6,636 nucleotides of DNA from Firmicutes bacterium UBA995 (GCA_002291985.1 DBBB01000049.1:1-6636), one strand, 5' to 3'; positions 1-6,041 are shown, numbered from the stretch's first letter. Numbers and translations are program-made. The notes: generated by a model not told the origin, from the letters alone.

Positions 1-800
1 CCCTCGCCCACCACGAAGTCGGCCCCGTACTCGCCGGGGGGCTTCAGGATGCCCAGCGATACCGGATCCACGCAGGCTACAAAGTGGGCGCCGGACGCGC
101 GGGCGACTTCCCCCAGTGCAGCCATGTCTTCGATGCACCCGAAGAAGTTCGGCTGCTGGGCGATGACGCACGCCGTTTCCTCGTTCACCATCCGCCCCAG
201 CCGGTCGGCAGCCGTGATCCCGTTCTCGCAAGGCGCCTCCACCACTTCGAGTTTCGGGCCTCGCGCATAGGTCTGCAGCGTTTGCCGGTATTCGGGATGC
301 AGGGCGGAGGACACCACCACCCGGCGGCGACCGGGCAGGGCATAGGAACTGATAATCGCGGCCTCCGCCGCAGCCGTCGCTCCATCGTACATCGAGGCAT
401 TGGCGACGTCCATGCCCGTAAGCTGGCAGATCAGCGTCTGATACTCGAAAATCGACTGCAGCACCGCCTGGCTGACCTCGGGCTGGTACGGCGTGTAAGC
501 CGTGTAAAACTCCGCCCGACCGGTGATGTGCTTCACGGCGCAGGGGATGAAGTGATCGTAAGCGCCCGCACCCCGAAAGCACGTGTACTCATCCACATGG
601 CCGTTGGCCCCCGTCAGTTGGCCCAGGTGCCGCAGCAGTTCCAGTTCGGACATGGCGGGCGGTATGTCGAGTTTCCCCCGGAAGCGCACGACCTCGGGGA
701 CATCGGAGAACAACTCGGCAACCGACCGCAGCCCCAACTCCTCCAGCATGACCCGGCGGTCCTGGTCGGTATGGGGGAGGTAACGGTGCTGCTGGTCCAT
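1..800 (-). CDS. gcvPA: Glycine dehydrogenase (decarboxylating) subunit 1, P-protein alpha; C-terminus cut by window edge
   Basis: N-terminal half of the two-subunit P-protein, which with GcvPB decarboxylates glycine and passes the aminomethyl group to lipoylated GcvH. I translated the reverse strand from ATG at 800 and found an uninterrupted frame of 266 codons to the edge. It begins MDQQHRYLPHTDQDRRVML and contains the family-typical stretches DEYTCFRGAGAYDHFIP, TAYTPYQPEVSQ and TGMDVANASMYDGATAAAEA. Full-length GcvPA is about 450 residues, so roughly 180 are missing to the left. The PLP-binding lysine lies in GcvPB in split systems and is not expected here. The start overlaps the gcvH stop by one base (TGATG), and a GAGGGGG purine run sits just upstream. 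gcvPB is expected next, outside the window. Sequence motifs make the family assignment firm. Confidence 0.95.
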   Translation of the reverse strand, partial: MDQQHRYLPHTDQDRRVMLEELGLRSVAELFSDVPEVVRFRGKLDIPPAMSELELLRHLGQLTGANGHVDEYTCFRGAGAYDHFIPCAVKHITGRAEFYTAYTPYQPEVSQAVLQSIFEYQTLICQLTGMDVANASMYDGATAAAEAAIISSYALPGRRRVVVSSALHPEYRQTLQTYARGPKLEVVEAPCENGITAADRLGRMVNEETACVIAQQPNFFGCIEDMAALGEVARASGAHFVACVDPVSLGILKPPGEYGADFVVGE

Positions 801-1201
801 CACCCCTTCGCCCCCTCTTCCGCCTCCGCCGCGAAACGGGTATAAGCAGTCACATCCATCAGTGTCGCCAGCTCGGCCGGGTCTCGTAGCTCCAGTTCGA
901 AGATCCACCCCTCACCGTGGGGATCGCGGTTGATCAGGTCCGGCTCGCTCTCGAGGCGGCTGTTGACCGCCGTCACCCGCCCGCCGGCGGGGGTGTACGA
1001 ATCGGATGCAGCCTTCACCGACTCGACCACCCCGAAGATCTGCCCCTGTTTGAGTTCTTTGCCCACCTGCGGCAACTCGACAAAGGTGATGTCTCCTAGC
1101 TGGGTCTGGGCATAGTTGGTGAGCCCAACTTTCCCCAACTTCCCTTCCACGGCCACCCACTCGTGCGTTTTCGTGTAACGGAATCCCGCCGGGTAGGTCA
1201 C
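800..1201 (-). CDS. gcvH: Glycine cleavage system H protein (lipoyl carrier)
   Basis: 133-residue lipoyl carrier that shuttles the aminomethyl intermediate between the P, T and L proteins in the cytoplasm. The lipoylation motif is visible as GVVESVKAASDSYTP, with the acceptor lysine at residue 63. Upstream blocks THEWV, GLTNYAQTQLGDITFVELP and downstream INRDPHGEGWIFE are typical, and the length matches the family (about 125-135). The start is GTG at 1201, sharing a 4-base GTGA overlap with the gcvT stop. A strong AGGAGG lies about 8-11 bases upstream inside the gcvT end, which supports both this start and translational coupling. The stop overlaps the gcvPA start. The C-terminal tail (AAEAEEGAKG) is slightly longer than usual and acidic. 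Confidence 0.97.
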   Translation of the reverse strand: MTYPAGFRYTKTHEWVAVEGKLGKVGLTNYAQTQLGDITFVELPQVGKELKQGQIFGVVESVKAASDSYTPAGGRVTAVNSRLESEPDLINRDPHGEGWIFELELRDPAELATLMDVTAYTRFAAEAEEGAKG

Positions 1202-2322
1202 TTCCCCTCCTCCTCTCGACGATAAAATGGCAGCCTCACTATTCTGGCTGCAACCAGCCTGTCCCTGATCTTCACGTCAATCGCCGTTCCCGGCGCCGCG
1301 AACTCGGGCGGCACATATCCCATCCCGATGTGCCGGTCGAGGGCAGGCGCGTAAGTCCCGCTGGTTACATAGCCTATTTCCTCCCCTGAACGGAGAATCG
1401 GGTAGCCGGTGCGGGGCACGCCACGCTCGACCATCTCCAGGCCGACCAGAGCCAGCGAGCGCCCCTGCTCCCGCTGGCGAACCAGGGCTTCCCTCCCGAC
1501 GAAAGGCCCCTTGCCTAGGGCCACGAACCGGTCAAGTCCGGCTTCAATGGGGCTGCGCCGGTCGTCGAGTTCCTGGCCGTAAAGGGGCATCCCCGCCTCG
1601 AGACGCAAGGTATCCCGGCACCCGAGTCCCGCCGGCGCCAGGCCATGGGCCCGGCCTGCCTCCAGGAGGGCTTCCCAGAGCGATGGCGCATCGCCAGGCT
1701 CGCAGTACAGTTCGAAACCATCTTCCCCGGTGTAGCCGGTCCTCGAGAGGATCGAGCAACGGATCCCGGCAACGTCGACCTGTTCTATCGATCGGTAGTA
1801 GCCCATGCCCCCGAGGTTCACCGGGGTAAGGGGTTGAAGGATGGCCAGGGACCGGGGACCCTGCAAGGCGAGCTGGGCAATCTCGTCCGACCGGTTGCGC
1901 ACCTGCGCCCGGGGATATCGCCGGGCGAGGGCCTCCATCCATCGGAAGTCCTTTTCTATGTTGGCGGCATTGACCACTGCGAGGAAACGTCCTCGGGACA
2001 GAGCATAGATGAGGATGTCGTCCACCACTCCCCCTTCGTGGTTGCACATGGGAGAGTAGGCCACCCGGCCGGGGCCGATCCGGGCAAGGTCGGCCGACAC
2101 CGTATACTGGAGCAAAGCCAATGCCTCGTCGCCGGTGACCTCAAGTTCGCCCATGTCGCTCACATCGAACAGGCCGGCCGCCGACCGCACCGCCCGGTGT
2201 TCCTGGATGATGCTGGTGAACTGCACAGGCAGCGCCCAGCCTGCGAAGTCGATGATCCTCCCCCCGTACTTCAGGTGGCACGGGTACAGCGGGGTCTTCT
2301 TCAGGTTCGGGCCGGCGTTCAC
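1198..2322 (-). CDS. gcvT: Glycine cleavage system T protein (aminomethyltransferase)
   Basis: 374-residue tetrahydrofolate-dependent aminomethyltransferase. It takes the aminomethyl group from lipoyl-GcvH, releasing ammonia and giving 5,10-methylene-THF. Family blocks in order: FAGWALPVQF (27-36), YSPMCNHEGGVVDDILIY (89-106, with the catalytic-type Asp at 101), SRTGYTGEDGFELYC (193-207), CRDTLRLEAGMPLYGQEL (235-252), SPIEAGLDRFVALGKGPFVG (257-276) and YVTSGTYAPALD (318-329), ending PFYRR. I chose the GTG at 2322. It has GAGGGAGGG 7 bases upstream, and homology begins at NLKKTPLY just after it. The frame stays open 46 codons further to an ATG at 2460, but that stretch is the riboswitch and terminator, so it should not be translated. 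First gene of the operon, under glycine riboswitch control. Confidence 0.97.
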   Translation of the reverse strand: MNAGPNLKKTPLYPCHLKYGGRIIDFAGWALPVQFTSIIQEHRAVRSAAGLFDVSDMGELEVTGDEALALLQYTVSADLARIGPGRVAYSPMCNHEGGVVDDILIYALSRGRFLAVVNAANIEKDFRWMEALARRYPRAQVRNRSDEIAQLALQGPRSLAILQPLTPVNLGGMGYYRSIEQVDVAGIRCSILSRTGYTGEDGFELYCEPGDAPSLWEALLEAGRAHGLAPAGLGCRDTLRLEAGMPLYGQELDDRRSPIEAGLDRFVALGKGPFVGREALVRQREQGRSLALVGLEMVERGVPRTGYPILRSGEEIGYVTSGTYAPALDRHIGMGYVPPEFAAPGTAIDVKIRDRLVAARIVRLPFYRREEEGK

Positions 2323-2359
2323 CTCGAATCCCTCCCTCTGCTGCGGACAGATCGAACCC

Positions 2360-2402
2360 AAAACGAAGGGGACAACGCGACGACATCCGCGCGCTGTCCC
2401 CT
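2360..2402 (-). terminator. Riboswitch-controlled intrinsic terminator in the gcvT leader
   Basis: Reading the minus strand, 2402-2390 (AGGGGACAGCGCG) pairs with 2379-2367 (CGCGTTGTCCCCT). This gives a 13-bp stem with one G-U pair and a 10-base loop. It is followed by TTCGTTTT (2367-2360), an interrupted U-tract. The first bases of the 5' arm (2402-2398) are also needed for P1 of glycine aptamer II, so stem and aptamer are mutually exclusive. This is the expression platform of the riboswitch, not an end-of-operon terminator. Confidence 0.88.
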
Positions 2403-2593
2403 GTCCTTTACACCTGAGAGATTTGCAGTTCCCTGCAGCTTCCCCTTCGGTGACCCTCATCTGCGCGTACGGCAGGAGGTCTCTCCAGAGGTTCGTCCGG
2501 CCGCGGTTCTTCTAGCCTGAGAGTTTCGGTGAGGATCAGCTTTCCCCGACCTTGCTCCTTCGGCGCCCATCTCGGGGATGGGACTCTCCCGCG
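2398..2593 (-). promoter_or_regulatory. Tandem (two-aptamer) glycine riboswitch
   Basis: Two glycine aptamers lie in series upstream of gcvT. Aptamer I (about 2593-2502) shows GGGAGAG, core CGCCGAAGGAGCAAGG, AAACTCTCAGGC and then AACCGCG. Its P1 is CGCGG (2593-2589) with CCGCG (2506-2502), and GAGAG (2588-2584) pairs CTCTC (2523-2519). A 10-base linker (2501-2492) follows. Aptamer II (about 2491-2398) shows CTCTGGAGAG, core CACCGAAGGGG, AAATCTCTCAGGT and AAAGGACAG. Its P1 is CCTCT (2491-2487) with AGGGG (2402-2398), including one G-U pair. These are the conserved signatures of the glycine riboswitch (gcvT motif). The 3' strand of aptamer II P1 overlaps the terminator stem, which predicts that glycine binding turns the operon on, as known for Bacillus subtilis gcvT. 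Confidence 0.96.
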
Positions 2594-2622
2594 ACCATCA
2601 TCCGCCGTATTCAGTTGCTCTC

Positions 2623-2651
2623 ATCATACACCACTCGGCCGGTCTTGTCAG
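2623..2651 (-). promoter_or_regulatory. Sigma-A type promoter of the gcv operon
   Basis: Minus-strand -35 CTGACA (2651-2646), a 17-base spacer and -10 TATGAT (2628-2623) each match five of six consensus bases. Predicted transcription start is near 2616, about 23 bases before aptamer I begins, as expected for a riboswitch leader. It lies 58 bases past the stop of the upstream diguanylate cyclase gene. No terminator is seen between them, so some readthrough into the leader is possible. Confidence 0.85.
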
Positions 2652-2709
2652 CCGTTCCGCAACACTCTTACGTGAGTTGACACGCCATTCGAGCGCGATT
2701 CAGCCGCGT

Positions 2710-4482
2710 TCAGGATGGCTGGTCGCCCAGACTCTCATATACTGCCACCCGGTTCCTGCCCCGGCGCTTGCTGCCGACATAGAGGGCTTCATCCGCCCGG
2801 AAGATCAGATCGTCCACCATCCCGGCATCGTGCGGGTAGGTCGCTATGCCGGCGCTGACGGTCGTCTTGACGGGGAGGTCCTCCGGCGTCTTGCCGAACG
2901 GCGTCCGCTCCACCGCGACCCGGATCCGTTCCGCCACGGCCAAGGCCTCGGCAGGCTCGGCGCCGGGCAAGGCGATCACGAATTCCTCGCCGCCGTATCT
3001 GGCAGCCACGTCCGTCCCGCGGATGTTCTGACCGATGACCCGCACCACTTCGTGGATGGCGGCGTCCCCCATCGCATGGCCGTAACGGTCGTTGATCTCC
3101 TTGAGAAAGTCAATGTCGATGAAAATCAGCGAGACGGAAGTTCCCAGTTCGTCGGCTTTGGCCATCTCGTCTCGCAAGCGCTCATAAAAGTAACGGTAGT
3201 TGAAAATGCCCGTCTTCGAGTCGGTGATTGCCAGGCGGCTGGCCTCCTGGTAGCGGGAGGCACGGTCGGCAGCGGTGGCAAGCTGTCCGGCAACGATGCT
3301 CATCACCCGCAAGTGTCGCTGCTTCAAGGTGCCGGCGACCAACCGGCTGACCGCCAGCACCCCCACCAGCCGGCCCTCGGCCACCAGCGGTACGGCCAGC
3401 GCCGACCCGACAATGGGATCTTCGGTCGGGATCAGGCGTAGCCCCGGTTGGCTTCGGCCGTCGGGAATCAGCCTGCCCTCCTGGGTCAGTGCCACCTCCC
3501 CCACCAGTGAGTCCCCGGGCGGGATCCGGGCCCCCCGCAAATCGTCCGCCCTCGGGTGGACCAGTCGGGCCACCACCAGTTGCTCGATGGTCCGATCCCA
3601 CCGCAAGAACACCGCCCGGTCATAGGGTGCGAGCGCTGCCGCTGCTTTGAAGGCGATCTTCTCCACCTCGTCCTCCCTGAGCGTGCCCGTGAGTTCGCGG
3701 GTGGTCTCATACAGGGCGGTGAGTTCCCGGTTGACCCCCTCGATACGTACGATCAAGCGCAGGAGATGGGCGCCCATGAACAAGGCGATGTACAGGCTGT
3801 CGGCGACAAAGGGGCCGGCCACGCGGTGAAGGATGACCACGGCAACGCCTATGGGAACGCAGATGGCGACAGTCAGCAAGTCGATGCGGGCGGGTTCAAT
3901 CCAGAACAGCTTCCAGTCAACGCGCCGGTGGCGCAGCGACAGGTAAGTCCCGACCAGGACATGGTTGACGACGAAGTAGCTGGCGACCAGCCCGGCCAGG
4001 GGCATCACCTGCGGCACCGGTCCCATAGCCAACCCGATATGGCCGTCCAGCATCACGTAGACGGCGCCCGCGACGAGCAGGGAAGCTGCAAGCTGACCCA
4101 GATTGAATACCGCGGCCAGCCAGTCCCTGCGGACGGGTAGCACATGCCCCAGGAAGAACCCCACCGATCCCATCACCGCCGCCAGTCCCGGCCCATGTAG
4201 CACGGCTGCCGGCAACAGCACGGCCAGGGAAGGGGAGACGAACCCTTCGGGGAGCTGGATGTGGGACCACTCGGCCAGAATGGCAAAAGCGGTGAACAGG
4301 GCGGCCGACTCCCAGTTCAGCACTTCCACGGTCCGCATCGCCCCGGCCGTCCAGGCAAGGCCGCCGAAGCCCACGCCCATGGCGTAGACCCGGAACGACC
4401 TTGAGAGCCCCACCGGGGACCCTCCCCGTCCTCCGGGCCCGCCAATTCCCGGCTTTCGCGGAACTCGACTACACGCTACCAT
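2710..4482 (-). CDS. Membrane-bound diguanylate cyclase: polytopic N-terminus, GAF-like domain, GGDEF
   Basis: 590 residues; makes cyclic di-GMP from two GTP. Hydrophobic segments between about 34 and 245 suggest six or more membrane helices (for example 84-115, 121-145, 160-182, 201-220, 228-245). They form a sensor region I cannot assign to a named family. Residues about 250-270 are a short helical linker. About 270-405 looks like a GAF domain (DSLVGEV, VGSALAVPLVAEGRLVGVLAVS). GGDEF spans about 417-585: DSKTGIFNYRYF, FIDIDFLKEINDRYGHAMGD (metal Asp456, guanine-contact Asn464 and Asp473 by analogy with PleD), and GGEEF at 497-501. An RGTD inhibitory I-site at 488-491 lies five residues before GGEEF. 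All key catalytic residues are present, so activity is likely. The ATG start has TAAGGAG about 11 bases upstream; Met35 is a weaker alternative. No EAL or HD-GYP domain. Adjacent to pilus genes on the same strand, 167 bases downstream of them. Confidence 0.93.
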   Translation of the reverse strand: MVACSRVPRKPGIGGPGGRGGSPVGLSRSFRVYAMGVGFGGLAWTAGAMRTVEVLNWESAALFTAFAILAEWSHIQLPEGFVSPSLAVLLPAAVLHGPGLAAVMGSVGFFLGHVLPVRRDWLAAVFNLGQLAASLLVAGAVYVMLDGHIGLAMGPVPQVMPLAGLVASYFVVNHVLVGTYLSLRHRRVDWKLFWIEPARIDLLTVAICVPIGVAVVILHRVAGPFVADSLYIALFMGAHLLRLIVRIEGVNRELTALYETTRELTGTLREDEVEKIAFKAAAALAPYDRAVFLRWDRTIEQLVVARLVHPRADDLRGARIPPGDSLVGEVALTQEGRLIPDGRSQPGLRLIPTEDPIVGSALAVPLVAEGRLVGVLAVSRLVAGTLKQRHLRVMSIVAGQLATAADRASRYQEASRLAITDSKTGIFNYRYFYERLRDEMAKADELGTSVSLIFIDIDFLKEINDRYGHAMGDAAIHEVVRVIGQNIRGTDVAARYGGEEFVIALPGAEPAEALAVAERIRVAVERTPFGKTPEDLPVKTTVSAGIATYPHDAGMVDDLIFRADEALYVGSKRRGRNRVAVYESLGDQPS

Positions 4483-4649
4483 CCGGACCCGATCTCCTTA
4501 CGAGCGGCACCAGCCGCGCTCACTTATCGTGAATGCAACTTCCGGGTTCATGGAAGTTCTAGCCGACATCGCCTCAATCCTGCCGGCGCCGCCCTGGCTT
4601 TTGCAAGCATCACCTGATCTATATCGACGGCGACCTGCCCGAACGCGAC
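4483..4649 (-). other. Hairpin-rich intergenic leader between the tadG-like gene and the diguanylate cyclase gene
   Basis: No gene here. Four inverted repeats lie in series: GCTT/AAGC around a GCAA loop (4597-4608); GCCGGCA with TGTCGGC (4581-4587 with 4562-4568, one G-U, 12-base loop); AACTTCC/GGAAGTT (4537-4543 with 4552-4558, 8-base loop); and GCGGC/GCCGC around a 4-base loop (4504-4517). The last ends just before the cyclase Shine-Dalgarno TAAGGAG (4500-4494). None is followed by a good U-tract, so I do not call a terminator. I found no convincing -35/-10 pair. The sequence does not fit the c-di-GMP-I consensus as I remember it. Confidence 0.45.
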
Positions 4650-5132
4650 TCAGGGGATGACCACGCTGGCATCGGCGTGAACCTGGATCCAGACCCCGCC
4701 CCCGCTGACGCGCAAGAACCACATGGGCACGCGGAACTCTATCACGACGCACACTGTTGGATGCAAGATTTCCCTGCCGGTGACCCGGTCCCGTTCCGGC
4801 TGTCCGGGAGTCGGGTTGTAGACGTGGACCTCCACGATCGCATCCCTGGCCAGGTGCATGCCGGGAAAGGCGGCCGTCAGGTTCAGGGTGACATACTCCG
4901 CGGCTCTGGCCCGTGCGCTCGCTTCGTCGAGAGCGACCTCCCCTCGGGCCAACAACGGAAGCTGCACTTCTTGAGACGCAGCCAAGGCCGCTATGTCCGC
5001 GGCCCCCTGGGCTCGCTGCCGGGCGAGGAGAAGCAGACCGACATCGGCGACCAGGGCCAGAGACAACAGGATGACCGGCAACAGGAGCACCGTTATCACC
5101 AGGGCTGCGCCCCGCTCCGACGCCGACTTCAC
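4650..5132 (-). CDS. TadG-like Flp pilus assembly protein (Tad domain, short form)
   Basis: 160 residues starting MKSASERGAALVITVLLLPV. A single hydrophobic helix (about 9-37) is followed by LLLLARQRAQGAADIAALAAS, the pattern of the TadE/G-like 'Tad' domain that opens TadG proteins. The rest (about 60-160) is a small predicted extracytoplasmic beta-rich region without a recognised domain. It is much shorter than proteobacterial TadG, with no room for a von Willebrand module. The glutamate expected five residues after the Gly in processed pseudopilins is absent (Ile13), so cleavage by a prepilin peptidase is doubtful. I chose GTG at 5132, which overlaps the TadE-like stop as GTGA, with GAGAGG upstream. 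The frame is open further upstream, but that part is the TadE gene read in another frame. Likely co-translated with the TadE-like gene. Confidence 0.82.
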   Translation of the reverse strand: MKSASERGAALVITVLLLPVILLSLALVADVGLLLLARQRAQGAADIAALAASQEVQLPLLARGEVALDEASARARAAEYVTLNLTAAFPGMHLARDAIVEVHVYNPTPGQPERDRVTGREILHPTVCVVIEFRVPMWFLRVSGGGVWIQVHADASVVIP

Positions 5133-5536
5133 GGATCGTATAACCTCTCGCTGCGGGTGATGACTTCTGCCCTCAACTGCACCGTATGCCCGAACACCCC
5201 CTGGAGGATGGGGATAAAGACAGGGTATTCGTAGCCGAGGGTTACGGAGATGGGCGACCCATAGGCCGCACGCCGGGGCGTTATCCTCAGATCGGCCCGC
5301 TCCGGATCGAGATTCCCCATCGCGAGTTGGTCCAGGATTCGCTGATATGCCGGCGACGTCGCCCCGCCGTCCACCGCCGCGCGCCGTGCCCCCTCCCTCG
5401 CCGCACTGCTCAACACCAACTGGGCATTGATTACCAGGCCGAGTTCGATCATGGCAAAGCACAAGAACACGAGTATCCCCGCTACCAGTGCAAATTCGAC
5501 GAGGGCTGCGCCCTCTTCCCGCCGGAGAAACCGCAA
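5129..5536 (-). CDS. TadE-like pseudopilin of an Flp pilus system
   Basis: 135 residues starting MRFLRREEGAALVEFALVAG. The motif EEG|AALVEFALV (Gly9, Glu14 at +5) is a type IVb prepilin-peptidase site followed by a hydrophobic helix (about 10-32). Next come NAQLVLSSAAREGARRAAV, typical of TadE minor pilins, and a C-terminal region of about 80 residues. TadE proteins are thought to be processed minor pilins needed for Flp pilus assembly. No in-frame ATG or GTG lies near the homology start. I chose TTG at 5536 because GGGGAGGG lies 6 bases upstream and the resulting charged leader is normal. The in-frame ATG at 5740 would lie inside the pilin gene and give a nonsense arginine-rich extension. 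It begins 44 bases after the flp stop and overlaps the TadG-like gene by 4 bases. Confidence 0.85.
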   Translation of the reverse strand: MRFLRREEGAALVEFALVAGILVFLCFAMIELGLVINAQLVLSSAAREGARRAAVDGGATSPAYQRILDQLAMGNLDPERADLRITPRRAAYGSPISVTLGYEYPVFIPILQGVFGHTVQLRAEVITRSERLYDP

Positions 5537-5580
5537 GGCAAACCCTCCCCGCCGTGCCGAGCGCGTTCTGGTCCGAGGGA

Positions 5581-5766
5581 CTAGTTCGACGGTACATGAC
5601 TCAACCGGTTGATGATCTCCTGCAGTCTCGCCTGCAGGGTCGTGCCGAGCTGGTTGAGCGTGGCGATGAGGACGACTACCACCAGCGCCAGCAAAAGGGC
5701 ATATTCGGTGATGGTCGCCCCCTCCTCGCTCGCCAGCCATGCGAGGATCCGGTCCTTGAGGGTCAC
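5581..5766 (-). CDS. flp: Flp-type (type IVb) major pilin precursor
   Basis: 61 residues starting MTLKDRILAWLASEEGATITEYALLL. This is a classic Flp prepilin: short leader, Gly16|Ala17 cleavage site, Glu21 and Tyr22 at +5/+6, hydrophobic helix ALLLALVVVVLIATL, and a short tail with NQLGTTLQARLQEIINRL. It would be cleaved by a TadV-like peptidase and polymerised into a thin adhesion pilus; neither peptidase nor ATPase is in the window. I chose GTG at 5766: GGAGG sits 8 bases upstream. The alternative GTG at 5775 lies inside that Shine-Dalgarno. The Shine-Dalgarno is preceded by eight consecutive Gs (5785-5778). First gene of the flp / TadE-like / TadG-like set, and the family length (50-65) fits. 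Confidence 0.92.
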   Translation of the reverse strand: MTLKDRILAWLASEEGATITEYALLLALVVVVLIATLNQLGTTLQARLQEIINRLSHVPSN

Positions 5767-5979
5767 AGTTCCCACCTCCCCCCCCGGCGCGAGGCTCGTG
5801 GCGTCAGGCCGGTGAGTTCATGATATCCCCGGGACAAGGTGAACTGGTGGCGGGTTGCGCTTCGGACAGGCAACACCCGTCGGCAGGTTACGTCATCTTA
5901 TCGGGTGATTCGCTTGGACGAGCCGGGGCCGGTCCCGTATCGACGGGCCCGGTCATCCGATCTTCTTTACGGACGCCGC

Positions 5980-6010
5980 CGAACGCCACCCACATTTTCG
6001 AACGCCACCC
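5980..6010. repeat. 12-bp direct repeat CGAACGCCACCC, two copies
   Basis: Plus-strand copies at 5980-5991 and 5999-6010 are identical and start 19 bases apart. The second copy ends two bases before the -35 element of the ArsR-type gene promoter, a typical position for an activator or repressor site. The function is inferred from position only. Confidence 0.75.
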
Positions 6011-6012
6011 TC

Positions 6013-6041
6013 TTGACTAGACGCTTCTCTAACGCTAGAAT
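6013..6041 (+). promoter_or_regulatory. Sigma-A type promoter of the ArsR-type regulator gene
   Basis: -35 TTGACT (6013-6018), a 17-base spacer and -10 TAGAAT (6036-6041) each match five of six consensus bases. Predicted start is near 6048, giving a leader of about 32 bases before the GTG at 6080. The region is locally AT-rich in a GC-rich background. Three CTAGA copies at 6017, 6035 and 6053 (18-base steps) overlay the -35, the -10 and the region just after the start site. This is consistent with autoregulation by the encoded repressor (inference). Confidence 0.85.

Noticed and set aside
84..845. 253-codon plus-strand open frame opposite gcvPA
   Set aside because: It is the complement of a clearly conserved gene. 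The translation is low-complexity with no domain, as expected for shadow frames in GC-rich DNA.
1645..2520. 291-codon plus-strand open frame opposite gcvT and the riboswitch
   Set aside because: Antisense to gcvT and to a structured RNA. It has no recognisable protein features.
2677..2682. Plus-strand TTGACA as a promoter -35
   Set aside because: No -10-like sequence 16-18 bases downstream, and the region it would transcribe is antisense to the cyclase gene.
2578..3441. 287-codon plus-strand open frame opposite the GGDEF domain
   Set aside because: Shadow of the cyclase gene; also crosses the gcv promoter and riboswitch start.
4483..4649. c-di-GMP-I (GEMM) or fluoride riboswitch ahead of the cyclase gene
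   Set aside because: GCAAAAGCC and GGCGATG strings tempt, but the required flanking core elements and pairing order are not present.
4498..4752. 84-codon minus-strand frame across the tadG end and intergenic region
   Set aside because: About half is a shadow of the TadG-like gene and the rest is the hairpin region. No domain or convincing ribosome site.
5133..5597. Upstream extension of the TadG-like frame to an ATG at 5597 (315 residues)
   Set aside because: The extension is the TadE-like gene read in another frame and is Arg/Gly-rich without homology. The GTGA overlap and Shine-Dalgarno support the start at 5132.
5537..5740. Upstream extension of the TadE-like frame into flp
   Set aside because: It overlaps the pilin gene almost entirely and yields a nonsense His/Arg-rich sequence. 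The TTG at 5536 with its Shine-Dalgarno fits the family leader.
5881..5905. FliA/sigma-D type -10 (CCGATAA) for flp on the minus strand
   Set aside because: The -10 resembles the consensus, but no TAAA-like -35 lies about 15 bases upstream.
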